Below are positions 11,066-22,040 of a DNA stretch of 64,000 bases, piece after piece. The DNA comes from Microcebus murinus (lineage: Eukaryota; Chordata; Mammalia; Primates; Cheirogaleidae): NCBI RefSeq assembly GCF_040939455.1, contig NC_134119.1, forward strand, positions 8,978,501-9,042,500, written 5' to 3'. Below the pieces are notes generated by a model. The model had not been told where the DNA came from and searched no databases. It saw only the letters and a program-made list of their open reading frames with translations. Every line of letters starts with the position of its first letter. Position 1 is the first letter of the stretch. The translations under genes and the position numbers were made by a program.

Positions 11066-11383
11066 CTGCCCGGTGGAGCCGTGCTCTCACTCGATTCATC
11101 CCACACTCGGTGGACACCTTTGCTGGCCTGCAGTGTGTCGGGCTAACGTCCCCACTGCAGGGACCGGCCCCATGCAGAAGGATGTCAACACCCCCTCTCT
11201 ACAGCTTAAAGACCACCATACCCAATTTCTCCCTAGGCATTTGGAGATTCAGGATTTTAATTTCCCCAAATCAATCCACAGGTGGGAAGTTCACATTTTG
11301 GAATGTTACTAGTTTTGCAAGGATATCTCTCTGGTACTAGAACAATGTGACCAAAGGAATGGATTTTTCAGGATAGTCGGGTT
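11065..11383. other. No gene seen; unique sequence
   Basis: No repeat recognised. Overlapping frames of 132 and 76 codons begin in the neighbouring L2 or in this stretch, and show no domain. Confidence 0.45.
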
Positions 11384-11739
11384 TGGTTTGGGTTTTTTTT
11401 TTTTTTTTTTTTGAGACAGAGTCTCGCTTTGTTGCCCAGGCTAGAGTGAGTGCCGTGGCGTCAGCCTAGCTCACAGCAACCTCAAACTCCTGGGCTCGAG
11501 CGATCCTTCTGCCTCAGCCTCCCGAGTAGCTGAGATACAGGCATGCGCCACCATGCCCGGCTAATTTTTTATATATATATATCAGTTGGCCAATTAATTT
11601 CTTTCTATTTATAGTAGAGACGGGGTCTCGCTCTTGCTCAGGCTGGTTTCGAACTCCTGACCTTGAGCAATCCGCCCGCCTCGGCCTCCCAAGAGCTAGG
11701 ATTACAGGCGTGAGCCACAGCGCCCGGCCTTGGTTTGGG
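11383..11739 (-). mobile_element. Alu SINE, strepsirrhine (lemur) type, with target-site duplication
   Basis: Inserted on the minus strand: poly-T (the A-tail complement) from 11393, body to 11729. The flanking direct repeat TTGGTTTGGG is visible at 11383-11392 and 11730-11739, marking an L1-mediated insertion. The body has the dimeric Alu architecture with GAGACAGAGTCTCGCTTTG, 'GCCTCAGCCTCCCGAGTAGC' and 'GGATTACAGGCGTGAGCCAC'. The middle carries a TTGGCCAATTAATTTC segment and 'GCTCTTGCTCAGGCTGG', wording I associate with lemur Alus. Inside it a TATATATATA tract lies near 11569-11581. This is the strongest clue to the organism. Confidence 0.95.
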
Positions 11740-11784
11740 GGTTTTAAAATTATTTTATTTTTTAGTGAGTGAGAGAGAGAGTAG

Positions 11785-12010
11785 AGGCAGCATATTATAG
11801 TGTTTAAGAGTAAGAATTAGACTTCCTGGGTTCCAATCCCAGACTTCCCAGTAGCCTTAGGCAAGTTTCTAATCTCTGAGTTATTTTCTTACCTACAAAA
11901 TGGATTATATTAATTTTTACTTCATAAAATTGTTAACCTGCGTCAATGGTGAGAGCACTGCCTGGCACATGGTAGGCACCAGTGCGTGTTAGCTACTAGA
12001 ATTATTGTCC
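11785..12010 (+). repeat. MIR SINE, near full length
   Basis: In order: 'GGCAGCATATTATAGTGTTTAAGAG' class 5' end, 'CCTGGGTTCCAATCCCAGAC', 'AGCCTTAGGCAAGTTTC', 'ACCTACAAAATGGATTA' and the 3' end 'CACTGCCTGGCACATGGTAGG'. Confidence 0.85.
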
Positions 12011-12121
12011 CTTCAATGATATCGAGTGTGAAACTGGATCCCCCAGTGCCAGTTGAGTCTCACTATTGAGGATGTTTGGTAGGTTTCCTTTAGAGCCTGG
12101 GTGTGGTGGGCGGGGTTGGGA

Positions 12122-12420
12122 GACACCTGCTATGTGCCAGGCACTGTTCTAAGAGGTGTTAACAACAAACAATGTCTCTGTCTGTATATGAAGACAAAGG
12201 AAAAAAAAAAACATTGAATAAACATATGAACAGGATAATTTGGTTCTGAGCACCATGAAGCTCATAAGGCAGGATATGTGACAGTTTTTGATTGGTGATT
12301 AGGGCGGGGTTCTCTGAGAAGGTGGCATTTAAACTGAGATGTGAGTACCACAGGGGAATTATCACGCAGAAAGCCAGGGGACAGAATACCTGCCAGAGGG
12401 GAAACTATGATTAACCAAGC
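12122..12420 (-). repeat. L2 LINE fragment
   Basis: Complement of L2: 'GACACCTGCTATGTGCCAGG' class near 12121, 'ACTGTTCTAAG', then 'TCTCTGAGAAGGTGGCATTT' and 'AAACTGAGATGTGAGTACC' near 12310-12350. An A-run sits at 12200-12211. Confidence 0.75.
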
Positions 12421-12456
12421 ATTTATCTGAATAACATCTATCTCACTCATCTAGAC

Positions 12457-12670
12457 CAGAGATCAGGAAGCTACAGTTTATCAGACAAATCTAGCCAATG
12501 GCTTGTTTTTATAAATAAAGTTTTATTAGAACACAGCTATGCCCCTTGGTTTGCGTGTTTTTTCATGTTGCAACAGAAGAGTTGAGTAGTTGTGACAAAG
12601 ACCGTATGGCCTACAGGTCTGAAATATTGATAGTCTAGCCCTTTACAGAAAAACTTTGCTGGTCCCTGGT
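12457..12670 (+). mobile_element. hAT-like non-autonomous DNA transposon (MER-class MITE)
   Basis: Belongs to the placental family whose core reads 'AAAGTTTTATTAGAACACAG' (12517-12536) and 'AGAGTTGAGTAGTTGTGAC' (near 12576), ending 'CAGAAAAACTTTGCTGGTCC'. Both ends are present. I do not assign a subfamily name. Related copies lie at 54181-54392 and 57290-57494. Confidence 0.8.
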
Positions 12671-13170
12671 CTAAGACCATAAGCCCCTTGAGCGTGGGGG
12701 CCACATTGTCTGTCTTGCTCCTGCTGTTTCCCTCCGCCCTGGCTGTGTCTGACGTCACAGACTCCAGTAAACAGCTGGAAAAGGAGGGGATGTAATGTAT
12801 TTTGTGCCTGTGCCATTGGTTTTATTTTTAAGGACTTTTCAAAAAATAAAAGGTCATGAAATGATGGCTTCAGAACACACGTTTGTCCTTTAGGAGAACA
12901 TCACCGGTTCCCACATGGACAGCGAAGCAGAAATATGGAAGTGGTGGCCCAGGTGGCAGCTGTAGTTTTTATCGTGCCATATGAATCTCCTGCAAGGGAC
13001 CCAGATCAAGACGGGTTCCACCCTGAAATGCAGCAGCGGCTCTGTCCCCCCGTCTGGCGAGGATGGAAGTACAAGTAAACCGCCCCCTGGCCAGCTCTGT
13101 GGGCAACTCCACACGTGTGTAAAGCCAATGCAGAGCGGCATCGCTTCAGCTTGGCCCACACCAGGGCCCC
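12670..13170. other. No gene seen; unique sequence
   Basis: No repeat recognised with confidence. An 86-codon frame (12981-13241, +) overlaps an 89-codon frame on the other strand; neither has a recognisable domain. Confidence 0.45.
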
Positions 13171-13370
13171 TCAGCCCTCAACATCTGGGGTCAGAGAAGT
13201 CTTTGTCGTGGGGACCGTCCCGTGCATGGCGTGATGTTTAGCGGCATCTCTAGTTGCCACCCAGCAGATGCCAGGGCACCCACTTCTCCAATCAAAAAAT
13301 GCCTCTAGACCCTGCCAAATGTTCAGGCCTAGGAAGAGGAGAGTGGACAAAATCACCCCCAGTAAAGACG
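13170..13370 (-). mobile_element. MER20 DNA transposon (copy 1)
   Basis: Reads as the complement of MER20: 'GATGTTTAGCGGCATCTCTAG' class near 13231, 'CAGATGCCAGGGCACCC', 'CCCTGCCAAATGTTC' and 'CAAAATCACCCCCAG'. MER20 is a short non-autonomous hAT-Charlie element; copies are known as progesterone-responsive regulatory elements in placental uterine cells. This is the most diverged of four copies in the window. Confidence 0.75.
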
Positions 13371-14165
13371 TCCTGGCATACACTGAAATAGTCCTCTTCT
13401 TTCTGTGAGAACTTTCAGGTGTTGGAAGCAATTCCTCTCTCAGATGAACGTTTAGAGATTTGTGATATTTAGTAGCCAACCTTTCAGATCAAATCCAGTG
13501 GAATGCGGATGCCTATTAAAGATGACAATGTTGATGATGCCCATAACATTATGGAGAGGACTTTTTTACCTACGATGGGAAAAAACTTTTTAAAATTGTG
13601 AAATTTAATCTGAGGTTGAGAGTTGTGGGCCTTCTTTAAAGTGGGGTTAGTTATTAAGTGATGCTTATTATTTAAAAGTCTCTCAGGCACAAATGCAATC
13701 CAAGTGCTGTGATCCCCACGCCGCTGCCCATGGATCAGATGTGATAAGAAACCTCTGAAGTCTCTCCCTGCCGCTCACGATGGCTGGACTGAACCTGCCT
13801 GCCTGCCTCTCACTGCTGCTTAGCAAGAGGCAGCACCAAGAGCAGGTGCACGCGTGGGTAGCATTCTTTGCTGACAGGATCCGGGAGGGGAGCCCAGAAC
13901 AAAAGAGAGAAACAGGAAAACAGCGAGTGTAGCAGACACCTAAGTGGATTCCATCTTTTCAACAGAAAAGGAAAGGGCATCAATATGACCTCTTGGGAAC
14001 AGAAATTCACAACAGGGCCATCTTGGATACTGAGCCTCAACATTCGTGGTTGCTTAGTGTGTTTTAACCTCCCTACATTACTGTAACTTTTGATACAGTC
14101 TATTTTATTATATGTATTATTATATATCAAATAATTTCAACAATAATTTTCCTAACAAAAAAGAA
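13370..14165. other. No gene seen; unique sequence
   Basis: No repeat family recognised. Frames of 60-106 codons on both strands overlap and show no domain. Confidence 0.45.
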
Positions 14166-14325
14166 TCATAGGTTGTAAACTAGCAACTTACAAATATATA
14201 TGCACGCATATATTATAAACACATGTTGTACATAGGCTATATATAAACACATACATAAATGTGTATATAGGCGCATACTTATATACATATATATGTAATA
14301 CATATGTACATATATATGTCTTTGA
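14165..14325 (+). repeat. AT-rich low-complexity tract (TATACA/TATATG-like)
   Basis: A degenerate alternating purine-pyrimidine tract, with words such as ATATATGCACGCATATATTA and TATACATATATATG, rich in ATAT and ACAT steps. It can form cruciforms or unpaired DNA easily. Confidence 0.8.
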
Positions 14326-14783
14326 TTCACATTTTGTTTTTAACTTTGAGTTGCCAATGTTTAAAAATAGAGAAATCTTTTATGAAAAAATTTGGTCTTT
14401 TGCTTCTTTCTGAAATCCAAAATACCTGACACTGCCACCACACCCACCTTCTAAAATGATTTGTATTCCCTGGAGACCAGCAGCCGGGTATGTGCTTGCA
14501 TTTTACCACACTCCCCACCACTCCTTAATACATGAACCGTGGTCATTTCGCACATTTAGATTAGCTGCCTGGAACATGTTGGCAGCTCTGCTTGCAGCTT
14601 TTGGGTTAGATTAATTTTATCTGTATCTTTCGCCTCTTTTTGCAGCCAAGCTAAGTCTCTTTTCACTTTCAAATAATCTTGCCCTGCATGCACTGCTTCC
14701 ATAAAAGTTTCCTCGACTAGTATTATTCAAATTCCTTCCTCCCACGATTTTCTCCCCTCAAATATATCATACTTAATTTATGG

Positions 14784-15396
14784 CAGCACTTCCCAAAATG
14801 TATGTTGTGGAACAAATATATATTTTGTAGAAAATTTAAGGATTCTATGGCTGAATTAATCGAGAAAATTCCATAGTACACAAAGTGTTTTTTACAGCAT
14901 TATTTTTCAGAACCTATAAAACACAAATGTGCATTGTAAGTCTGCAGGAAGAGGCAGAGTATGTAAGCATTTCTTAGTTTTCCAGAAACTTCGAAAAATT
15001 CACTCTGCCATTCTATTTGCTTGCCTTTTAAAAATGTAAGTGTTAACACTAACCATTTAAAAATTTAAACAATATTCTTGATAATTATTTTCAACCACAA
15101 ATATATTGCAAAAAAAAGGGAGGGGTAGACCATCATGGAGGCCCCACCTTTTTATTTTGCAACAATCATTAAAAAGCAAACTATAACTCCCATCCACAAT
15201 AACACCTTTGCATAGAAAAGTCATTTTGAAAAGTAGGAAAAACAATGTCTAGATAAAAAGTCCTCCTTTAAATTGAATACGTTTGGCTTGTGAAATGTGT
15301 TCTATGTTTTTCTCATTTTCTTTATTTCATTGATGATCTGTAAAATCTTTGTCACAGACTGTCACCAATGTGCAAAACTGAATTTGGGAAACACTG
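14784..15396. mobile_element. hAT-Charlie-type DNA transposon with both terminal repeats
   Basis: The left end CAGCACTTCCCAAA (14784-14797) and the right end TTTGGGAAACACTG (15383-15396) are inverted repeats with two mismatches and fit the CAGTGTTTCCCAAA type of Charlie end. The interior is AT-rich with no transposase frame, so the 613-bp copy is non-autonomous or an internal deletion. I see no clear 8-bp target duplication, consistent with age. Confidence 0.65.
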
Positions 15397-16150
15397 GTCT
15401 ACATTGCATTAAATCTGGCAATAACACAAACTCAAAAGCCATGATAAAAAGAGTTCACACATGAGAGAGAGACAGTGAGTTTCCCGAGGAAAGGTTTTCT
15501 ATGAGGCTGTGGAAATATGCTGAAGCAACAGGGGGAGAAGACAAGAATGAGATGAAACTGGACCTTCTCTTTGAGTGACGTCTGTAGGTTTCTTTCCGCT
15601 AAACCTGGTCTTACATCGGAATCACACTGGGGAGGTTTTGAATTCCTGCTTGAGCTGTAGGGACTGCCCTTGGTGGACTGACATTGATGGGGACAGGGTG
15701 ATGATCAAGATGCCAAGTGAATGACCTTGGCAGTTTGGGTCAGAATAAAGAGAAACAGAAGTGATACTCTGAGAGTTGAGCCAGTGTAGTCTAAAATTTT
15801 GAAAATATGTGATTTATAAAACCACCTCGAGACGAAAAAGGATGATGATGATTTTAGTGACTTTTAAGGAGGTAGCAATGCAGGCTATAAATATGTTTCA
15901 ATTATCCATCATACGCATAGATCTTGCCCTCGGAGGGAGGGGTTGTTATTTCTTGCTGCAGCAAATTGAGTCAAAACTGGAATGGAACTTTATAAAACTA
16001 TTAAGTATTTTGTTAAGTACTCTTTTTCTTTGCTATTTTACTATTGCCACTTGATCAGGGTGATAAAATATGGAGCCTCTGAATAATCCATTTTTAGGGA
16101 GAAACTTTTTTCTTTTTTATTATTTTACATATTGGTGTTTTGTCAAGAGA
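15396..16150. other. No gene; mostly unique sequence, possible MER5-type fragment
   Basis: A short stretch at 15605-15650 (CATCGGAATCACACTGGGGAGG) resembles the MER5A wording 'CATCAGAATCACCTGGAGGG'. The rest is unassigned. An 81-codon frame at 15809-16054 is unremarkable. Confidence 0.4.
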
Positions 16151-16258
16151 TTAATAAATCCTTGAGGGCAAGAACTGAAACTACACCTTTTAGGATCCTC
16201 CCTGCCTGGTGCCCAGTAAGTCCTTGCTACATGCTTTTGTGAATGAATAAATCAATGT
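16150..16258 (+). repeat. L2 LINE 3' end
   Basis: 'CCTTGAGGGCAAGAACTGAA' near 16161, 'GGATCCTCCCTGCCTGGTGCC' near 16193, and a tail of 'GTGAATGAATAAATCAATG'. This matches the last ~100 bases of L2. Confidence 0.75.
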
Positions 16259-16299
16259 GAAAATAGTGAATGAAGACCCAAAGACAGACTGTTTCATTT

Positions 16300-16890
16300 T
16301 TTTTTTCATTTTGCACTTTTTAAATTAAACTTGTTATTTTGAGATCATTCTAGAATCACATGCATTTGTTAAAAAAATAATACAGAGAGATCCCTTGACC
16401 CAGTTTCTCCTGGTGGTAACATCTGGCCAAACTGCAGTATAATATTACAACTGGGAGGTTGACATTGATACAGATGTAAAACATTTCCAACCTCACAGGG
16501 ATCTCCACGTTGCCCTTTTATGGCCACTTGGCAGAAGTCCTGGTTCCCCACTCCGCCTCCACTGACACCAGAAAGGGGTTTCCGGAATGCCTGGTTATGG
16601 CTGGTGGGTGGGAATTCTCTCTCTCCACTGGCTAGGAGGGTAGGAGGGCCTTGTTGGGGCTTCCCTGTGGCCTGTACTGGCACCCCAGGGGGAGGGGATG
16701 GAACTGTTACTGCAGGACAGTGGTGGCCATCCTGATGCTCCTTGGGCCTCTCTGACACCTGCCAAGTGGGGACACTGAGGTGCCCTCTCGTGGCCTCGTG
16801 AGAGTGGACGTCTTAGCTTTCCACGGGGTTTTGGCTGGCACGGGAGGGCTGGGGACACATTTTTTTTTCTGTGTTATCTGGCCAATGTAG
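16300..16890 (+). repeat. Old L1 (L1M-type) 3' region with a GC-rich minisatellite-like part
   Basis: 'TTGAGATCATTCTAGAATCAC' near 16338 and 'AATAATACAGAGAGATCCC' near 16376 match a known old L1 3'-UTR class. The following part holds three imperfect units of 'CCCCACTCCGCCTCCACTGACACC' type at about 16546, 16661 and 16736, a pattern I associate with L1ME 3' ends. Frames on both strands here (up to 129 codons) are LINE UTR artefacts. Confidence 0.6.
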
Positions 16891-16918
16891 AATGTTTGTT
16901 ATTTAAAAGTGTTCTAGA

Positions 16919-17088
16919 GCCAGGTGTGGTGGCTTATGCTGGGGAAGTACTCAGCTAGTAGGGAGGCTGAGGCAGGAGGATCCCTTGGAGCCCAAAAGCT
17001 TAAGGCTGCACAAAGCTATGATCACGCCACTACACTCCAGCCCAGAAAACAGAACAAGATACTGCCTCTAAAAAACATAAAATAAAAC
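16919..17088 (+). mobile_element. Free Alu monomer-like SINE (7SL-derived, FLAM/FAM type)
   Basis: Begins 'GCCAGGTGTGGTGGCTTATG' and continues 'GGGAGGCTGAGGCAGGAGGA', 'GGCTGCACAAAGCTATGATC' and 'CACTACACTCCAGCCCAGAA', then an A-rich tail at 17065-17088. There is no second arm, so it is a 7SL-RNA-derived monomer, diverged enough to predate the lemur-type dimer at 11.4 kb. Confidence 0.85.
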
Positions 17089-17307
17089 AGTTTTCTGTCT
17101 GACTAGGCTGCCCCTTTCCGATTCCTTCAGTTAGAGAGAACAGGTATTAGTTGTGGCTTGCTGTAAATACCAGTCGGCGTGTGGCTTCTTCAGCTCTAAG
17201 TCTGGATGTGTAAGGCACAGAGAACACCCAGGGCTGTCACCACCACGCCATCCTTGGAGTCTCGGGATCCCCAGCTGGTCTGTCTCCTCTCCACCTTTCA
17301 GTCCTAT

Positions 17308-17343
17308 GTTGTGTGTGTGTGTGTTGTGTGTGTATGTGTGTGA
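17308..17343 (+). repeat. (TG)n microsatellite
   Basis: An interrupted TG run, with TTG and TATG interruptions. Confidence 0.9.
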
Positions 17344-19140
17344 TGTCCAGATTTTTTAGTTGTACTTAGTGGGAGGAATAGAAAAAGTACATATACACTA
17401 TCTTTCCAGAAACGGCAGTTCTTATTTCCCATTTAAAAAGAGGAAATTAAAAAAATAAAATCCCCTGAGCATAATACATTTCAATGCTCTTCTTGAAGAT
17501 TGTGTGTTTTTTATCTAAATGGACACCTATTCAAATATTATTTTAGTGTTCATCCATCCACAAGCGGCACCAATCAAAACTTAACTGGTTAAGTAGTAGG
17601 AATCCCATAGTCAATTTAATATATAATAGACCTTCCATTTCAAAAACAAATTCTCACTCATCCTGACTTCCTTCCTTGCATGCATAAAATGCACACATTT
17701 ACATTTTGATGTATTACTTTTCTGATATCTCTTACCCCTGTTTAGAGGCAAACAGTTTACTTTGAATTAACTTTTCAAAACATAAAAGAAACGAAAGGTC
17801 AAAAACTTAGAGTTAGATACATTTGTCTTGTTTTCACATCCAGTCTACTTATCTGAGGTTAACAGAAACAAAAGCACCACAGAATGTATTCTAATTTCTC
17901 CTATAAAAACATGTTTTTCCTTTTTTTTTTTAATAAAGAAAGTTCATAAATGTGAGAAATCGCTGAAGCCCTTTCAAAATAAGGAAGGAAGCTTCAAAAC
18001 ACAGATCCATTCTTGATGTTCTCTCATTTAAGAGATAATTTTATTTTAGCGCATGGGGCTTTAGCACATTGGATGTTGGGAAGTGCCCAAGTTTGGGGTA
18101 GGCGGCAGGAACAACGATGGGTGTGGAAAGAGCCTTATGCCCGAGACACTTCGATCTACCCCCTTGCATGCCTGGCCCTCGGCTGAACCTCACCTTTCCT
18201 TCGGCCGTCGCCTGGGTCAGGCTGACTGTCAGTCTCAGAGGAAAAACACCCAGCTCTGGATTTAAGAATGAGAAGGAATTAACGAAGGGAAACTTATGTT
18301 ACAGGCTTAGAACATGGTAGAGAAACAGCAAGGCGCTATGTTTACGATAGGAAATTTGGGGCCGAAAACCGAAAATGACCTTTAATCGTAAAAATTACAG
18401 TTTGAACCCTCAGTGACTAGAAACCTAGCTGATAGAGCCTCTAAACTAGGAGCAGTGATTTCTTCCTCTCTAAAATATGCGTGCACACAGATAATACACA
18501 CATTCACGTCATCTATCTTTGAAAATTTCCAAGATGCTTCCTCTGCCATAGACATTCGCAATTCACAGACTCTTGCCTATTACTTCTCCCCTTTTCTCGC
18601 CTTTCGCAGTCTCATAAGGAATCCAGCTGGTGCCCTTAGTGGCGTCCACGTGTGAGCCAAAGCCATCTTACCAGCTCGCGTGGCCTCCCCCACGCTAGGG
18701 CCGGCGCCTTTCCACGGCGGATTCCTAAGCAGCGAGTGAAACTGACAGCACTCTTCCAGGGAACTGTCTTTAATTCTCCCTCTCTACGTCTGGTCTAGAA
18801 GTCCCACTGTGTGCCACCGGAGTTGCATATACCCGGCTCTATCGCAAAATTTATTGCCCGAGCCGCCTGAGACCTGGAGGAAATATCCCCGTCGATTTGA
18901 TCTGATTTCTCCAGTACCCACCAGAGCAGCCAACGTAGGGTTAGAGCATAATAGTCGAGTGAATGAAGGAGTCATCGACCAACTGCACAACAAACAAAAA
19001 CAAAACAAAAACCAGAAAAATCTTTCAGAGGCAATACCCTGGCACCACATGGCCAGAGTGCAGTATAGTGGACAAGGCAGGGTGGTCACGCTTTTCCAGA
19101 CCGATGTGCGTGGCAGCATTGTTGGGGAAAAAAAAAACAA
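17343..19140. other. No gene; repeat-poor unique sequence
   Basis: A T-run lies at 17922-17931. The stretch 18650-18725 is locally GC-rich with CpG (GGGCCGGCGCC) but too short for a CpG island. The stretch 18990-19020 is an A-rich CAAAACAAAA tract. The 118-121-codon antisense frames at 18784-19174 show no domain. Confidence 0.4.
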
Positions 19141-19420
19141 AAAAAACCTGTGCCATCAACATGGGAATAGATAAATTAAATGTAGGATATTTAGCATTTT
19201 AAAGGAATGAGCGAGATCAGGAGGTATTGACATGAGGGACCACAGAAACCTGGGGGAAAGAGACTGCAGAATGAGCTGGACGTCATGATACGTTTATATA
19301 ACAGTAATAGGAATACCAGACAATTCTCTATATTTTGTGTAAAAATAAGAAAACAATTATATATATTTTCTCAGGGAATAGAACATAGATGCAATTTATT
19401 TTTTTAAAAAAGGTCGATCA
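19140..19420 (+). repeat. Possible old LINE (L1/HAL1-like) fragment
   Basis: 'ATGGGAATAGATAAATTAAA' near 19160 and 'AAAGGAATGAGCGAGATC' near 19201 resemble the L1 ORF2-end block 'TGGATAAATAAATTGTGG ... AAAGGAATGAACTACTG'. The remainder is too diverged to place. Confidence 0.4.
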
Positions 19421-20150
19421 GAAGGCCATATTTCAAACCCATGACTAGTTCCCTTAGGGGAAGAGAGGACTCAAATGAGGACGGGGTCACAAGGGGACAT
19501 TCATACTATTCTTATAGCTCATTTCTTTTTGGAAGGAATATGTGTAATTTAGTCACACATATTCCTTGCATACTGAAATGTTTTTTCCTGTATGCTAAAA
19601 GTTGGTACCTTCCTAGACTTGAAACTTTCGCAATTTGTGACCCCAATGCTCTAGAATATCTTGGGAGGATTTACGGGCTTTTTTTCCTTCCCTTCCCCTT
19701 CTTCATCAAAAGCTGAGAAAAACATTTGTGAAGGATATTGTTTAGGCCAATCCTCCTCATTTTGGAACAATCTCATTGTTTGTCAACTGCCAGCTTTGAC
19801 ATTCTCTCTCACTTCCCACGGGCTGGCAGCTGAGAAGGAATCCGCAGCCAACTCGGCTCCCCCCTCTGGAGAAACGGCCTCGCAGGCTGCACTGTATTTG
19901 GAGAGAACTAGTAAAATGCGCATTTTTCCCTCTGCTCCAAATGCCCGGGCGTGTGTGTGAAGATGGGGAAAATCTGCCTCGTGGCAGAAATGTCCGATCA
20001 GCATCTTTCATAAGAATTAATTTTCTGATGTAGCTTGGTGTTTGATGGAAGGACTTGATAGTCCAACAAAAGAAGCTTCCAGACTCTACCCATTACTTCC
20101 AAAAGTTTGCAATTAAAAACAGACGATATGGATGCGAATGTTTCATAATA
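19420..20150. other. No gene seen; unique sequence
   Basis: No repeat recognised. Frames of up to 99 codons (19661-19960, +) overlap antisense frames and have no domain. Confidence 0.4.
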
Positions 20151-20340
20151 ATGACAAATGCTGACTGAGCGCTATAGATCTCAGAAACTCTATGAACTAA
20201 GCCCTCCTGTTACTGTGCCCGTTTTACAGATGAGCAAACTGAGGTCACGTGAGTTGCAGAGGGTCACAGACCCAACATGTGGCAGAGCCACAATTCAAAC
20301 CGTGACCATCTGGTTTCACTTTTCTATTCTGCCTCATATC
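20150..20340 (-). repeat. MIR SINE remnant
   Basis: Complement of MIR: 'GACTGAGCGCTATAGATCTC', 'CCCGTTTTACAGATGAGCAAACTGAGG' class near 20219, 'GGGTCACAGACCCAACATG' and 'GGCAGAGCCACAATTCAAACC'. Confidence 0.8.
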
Positions 20341-20405
20341 AGAGTCTCTCCTACCTAGTTCTTAGCATATAGAAAACCCTCAGTGAACATTTCTTGAATG
20401 AATTA
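20340..20405 (+). repeat. L2 LINE 3' terminus
   Basis: 'CTAGTTCTTAGCATATAGAA' and 'CAGTGAACATTTCTTGAATG' fit the final ~60 bases of L2. Confidence 0.55.
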
Positions 20406-20479
20406 ATGAATATTTTACAGTTGTCAGACACTTGACTAAAGGACACTGTGCAAAACCAAGGGCGAGGTTGATCAGTGTA

Positions 20480-20625
20480 GGTATACCGACAACGAGTGGC
20501 AAGACCTCAGCTAGAAAATGATCGTGGGATGTGGAGCCATAAAGACATCGATACAATCCCTGACTACTCCACTGACAAACTGGGATGAGGTTCTTGGTCT
20601 TTCTAAGCCTCAATGTCCAGGGGCA
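20480..20625 (+). repeat. MIR SINE remnant (weak)
   Basis: 'CTGACTACTCCACTGACAAAC', 'GGGATGAGGTTCTTGGTCTT' and 'TCTAAGCCTCAATGTCCAGGG' follow the MIR order of tested blocks with heavy divergence. Confidence 0.45.
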
Positions 20626-20654
20626 GGATTCTAAGCCAGCCCCCAACACTCTTG

Positions 20655-21212
20655 GCCCCTAGTGTCCCACAGCCTGTATACTTCCGTCCCCTAGAGTGCG
20701 GATGGAACCTGTGACCGTGATGAAGTGTCACTCCTGTAATTGGACTATTAATCAGTTGACTTGGAGTTATCAAAGGAAAGATTATCTGGGTGGGCCTGAC
20801 CTAATCAGAAGAGGCTTTAAAAGAAGATGAAGCATCACAGACGTGATTGTCCGCCGGCCCAGGAGAAAGCTCTCTGTCGTGTGTGAAGCGCCCACACGAC
20901 AAAGAATTGCGTGTGATGCCTAGGAGGTGATAGCAGTCTCTAGCTGACAGATAGCACAAGAAGAGGGTGTCATTCATACGTCCACAAGGAAATGAATGAC
21001 GCAAACAGGTGGTGAGTGTGGTCGCAGATCCAGAGATGCAGAGGAGAATCGCAGCCTCAATCAGCGCCTGATCTCAGCCGGGGAGACCCCGAGCGAAGCA
21101 CCCGGCTCGTCCGCTCCCTGATACCTGCCCCATGGGAACTGTGAAATAATAAGCTTGTTTTAAGCTACTAAGTATGTGTTAACTTGCATATAGCGATAGA
21201 AAACTAATACAG
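20655..21212 (+). mobile_element. ERVL-MaLR solitary LTR (MLT1-type)
   Basis: Carries MLT1-class landmarks: 'GATTATCTGGGTGGGCCTGA' near 20780, 'AGAAGAGGCTTTAAAAGAAG' (a TTTAAA promoter-like box), the 'ACTGTGAAATAATAAGCTTG' polyadenylation region near 21140, and the end 'GATAGAAAACTAATACAG' at 21195-21212. No internal retroviral sequence is attached, so it is a solo LTR. Confidence 0.75.
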
Positions 21213-22040
21213 ATAGTGATAACATCATAGAGTGACATAAACATTAAATAAAATAACAGAGGTGAACTGTGCTCCTCAAGGTAAATTGTGCTAGACAATT
21301 CACCTACATTAGTTTGCTCGCCTCATCCTTGTGCGATAGGAAGCTGCCACGTACTGTTCTGAACGCGAGTGTGATGGCTGGAATCACAACAGCCGATGTG
21401 GCCAATGAGGACAAGAGCCACGTGACAGATGAAGAGTGGGAAGTCGGCGGGAACCCAGAGGCCTTGGCCATCACCAGCTGGGACTTGCGCATCCAGCGGC
21501 AGCTCTCATAGCTGAGCTACTCTGGAGCAGTTTCCCTGTTACTTCAGCCCAAACCAATGCCAACTAAGCCAGTTACAGACATTTGCGTACAACCCAATTC
21601 ATTGACTCACCCTCAAGCTCTCACTAGCAAAAAAAACCTGGCGATGCTGACTTGATTCACAGAAGCAGGATACTCTGGACTGTGTAGAACAGAGGAAGCC
21701 AAGTCACATATGTGTGTGTGTGTGTGTGTGTTTAAAAAGGGTTAGTCTGTTGTTGGCCAAGAAGTCTGGAGGAAAAAGGTGAGACTCTGTCTGATTGATT
21801 GGCGGAGGTGGGAATAAACGAGTGAGAGAGAGAGAGGCACACGACAGTCCCCTGTGGAGCCGGGATTCTCAGGGTCCCCACGCCGACCTCAGCCCCCTCC
21901 TGCATCAGCCCTGGGCTCTCCTCCCTCCTCCCCCCTACCCCCCATCGGAGGAGGAAGCAGCCCATCTGCAAGGCAGGGTCAGACTCTCTCCCGGAGCACG
22001 CTGCAATGCTTAAACGGCAGGCCTCTCCTTTTCTGGAGAG
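21212..22040. other. No gene; unique sequence with a (TG)n run and a C/T-rich tract
   Basis: TG repeats lie at 21711-21730. A pyrimidine-rich tract at 21890-21950 holds several CCCTCCTCCC-type words. Frames of 60-80 codons on both strands are not convincing. Confidence 0.45.

Noticed and set aside
16369..16858. Pro/Gly-rich frames of 71-129 codons
   Set aside because: Lie on an old L1 3' UTR with a GC-rich repeated unit.
18650..18730. Possible promoter CpG island
   Set aside because: Too short (under 100 bases) and no transcription-start features visible.
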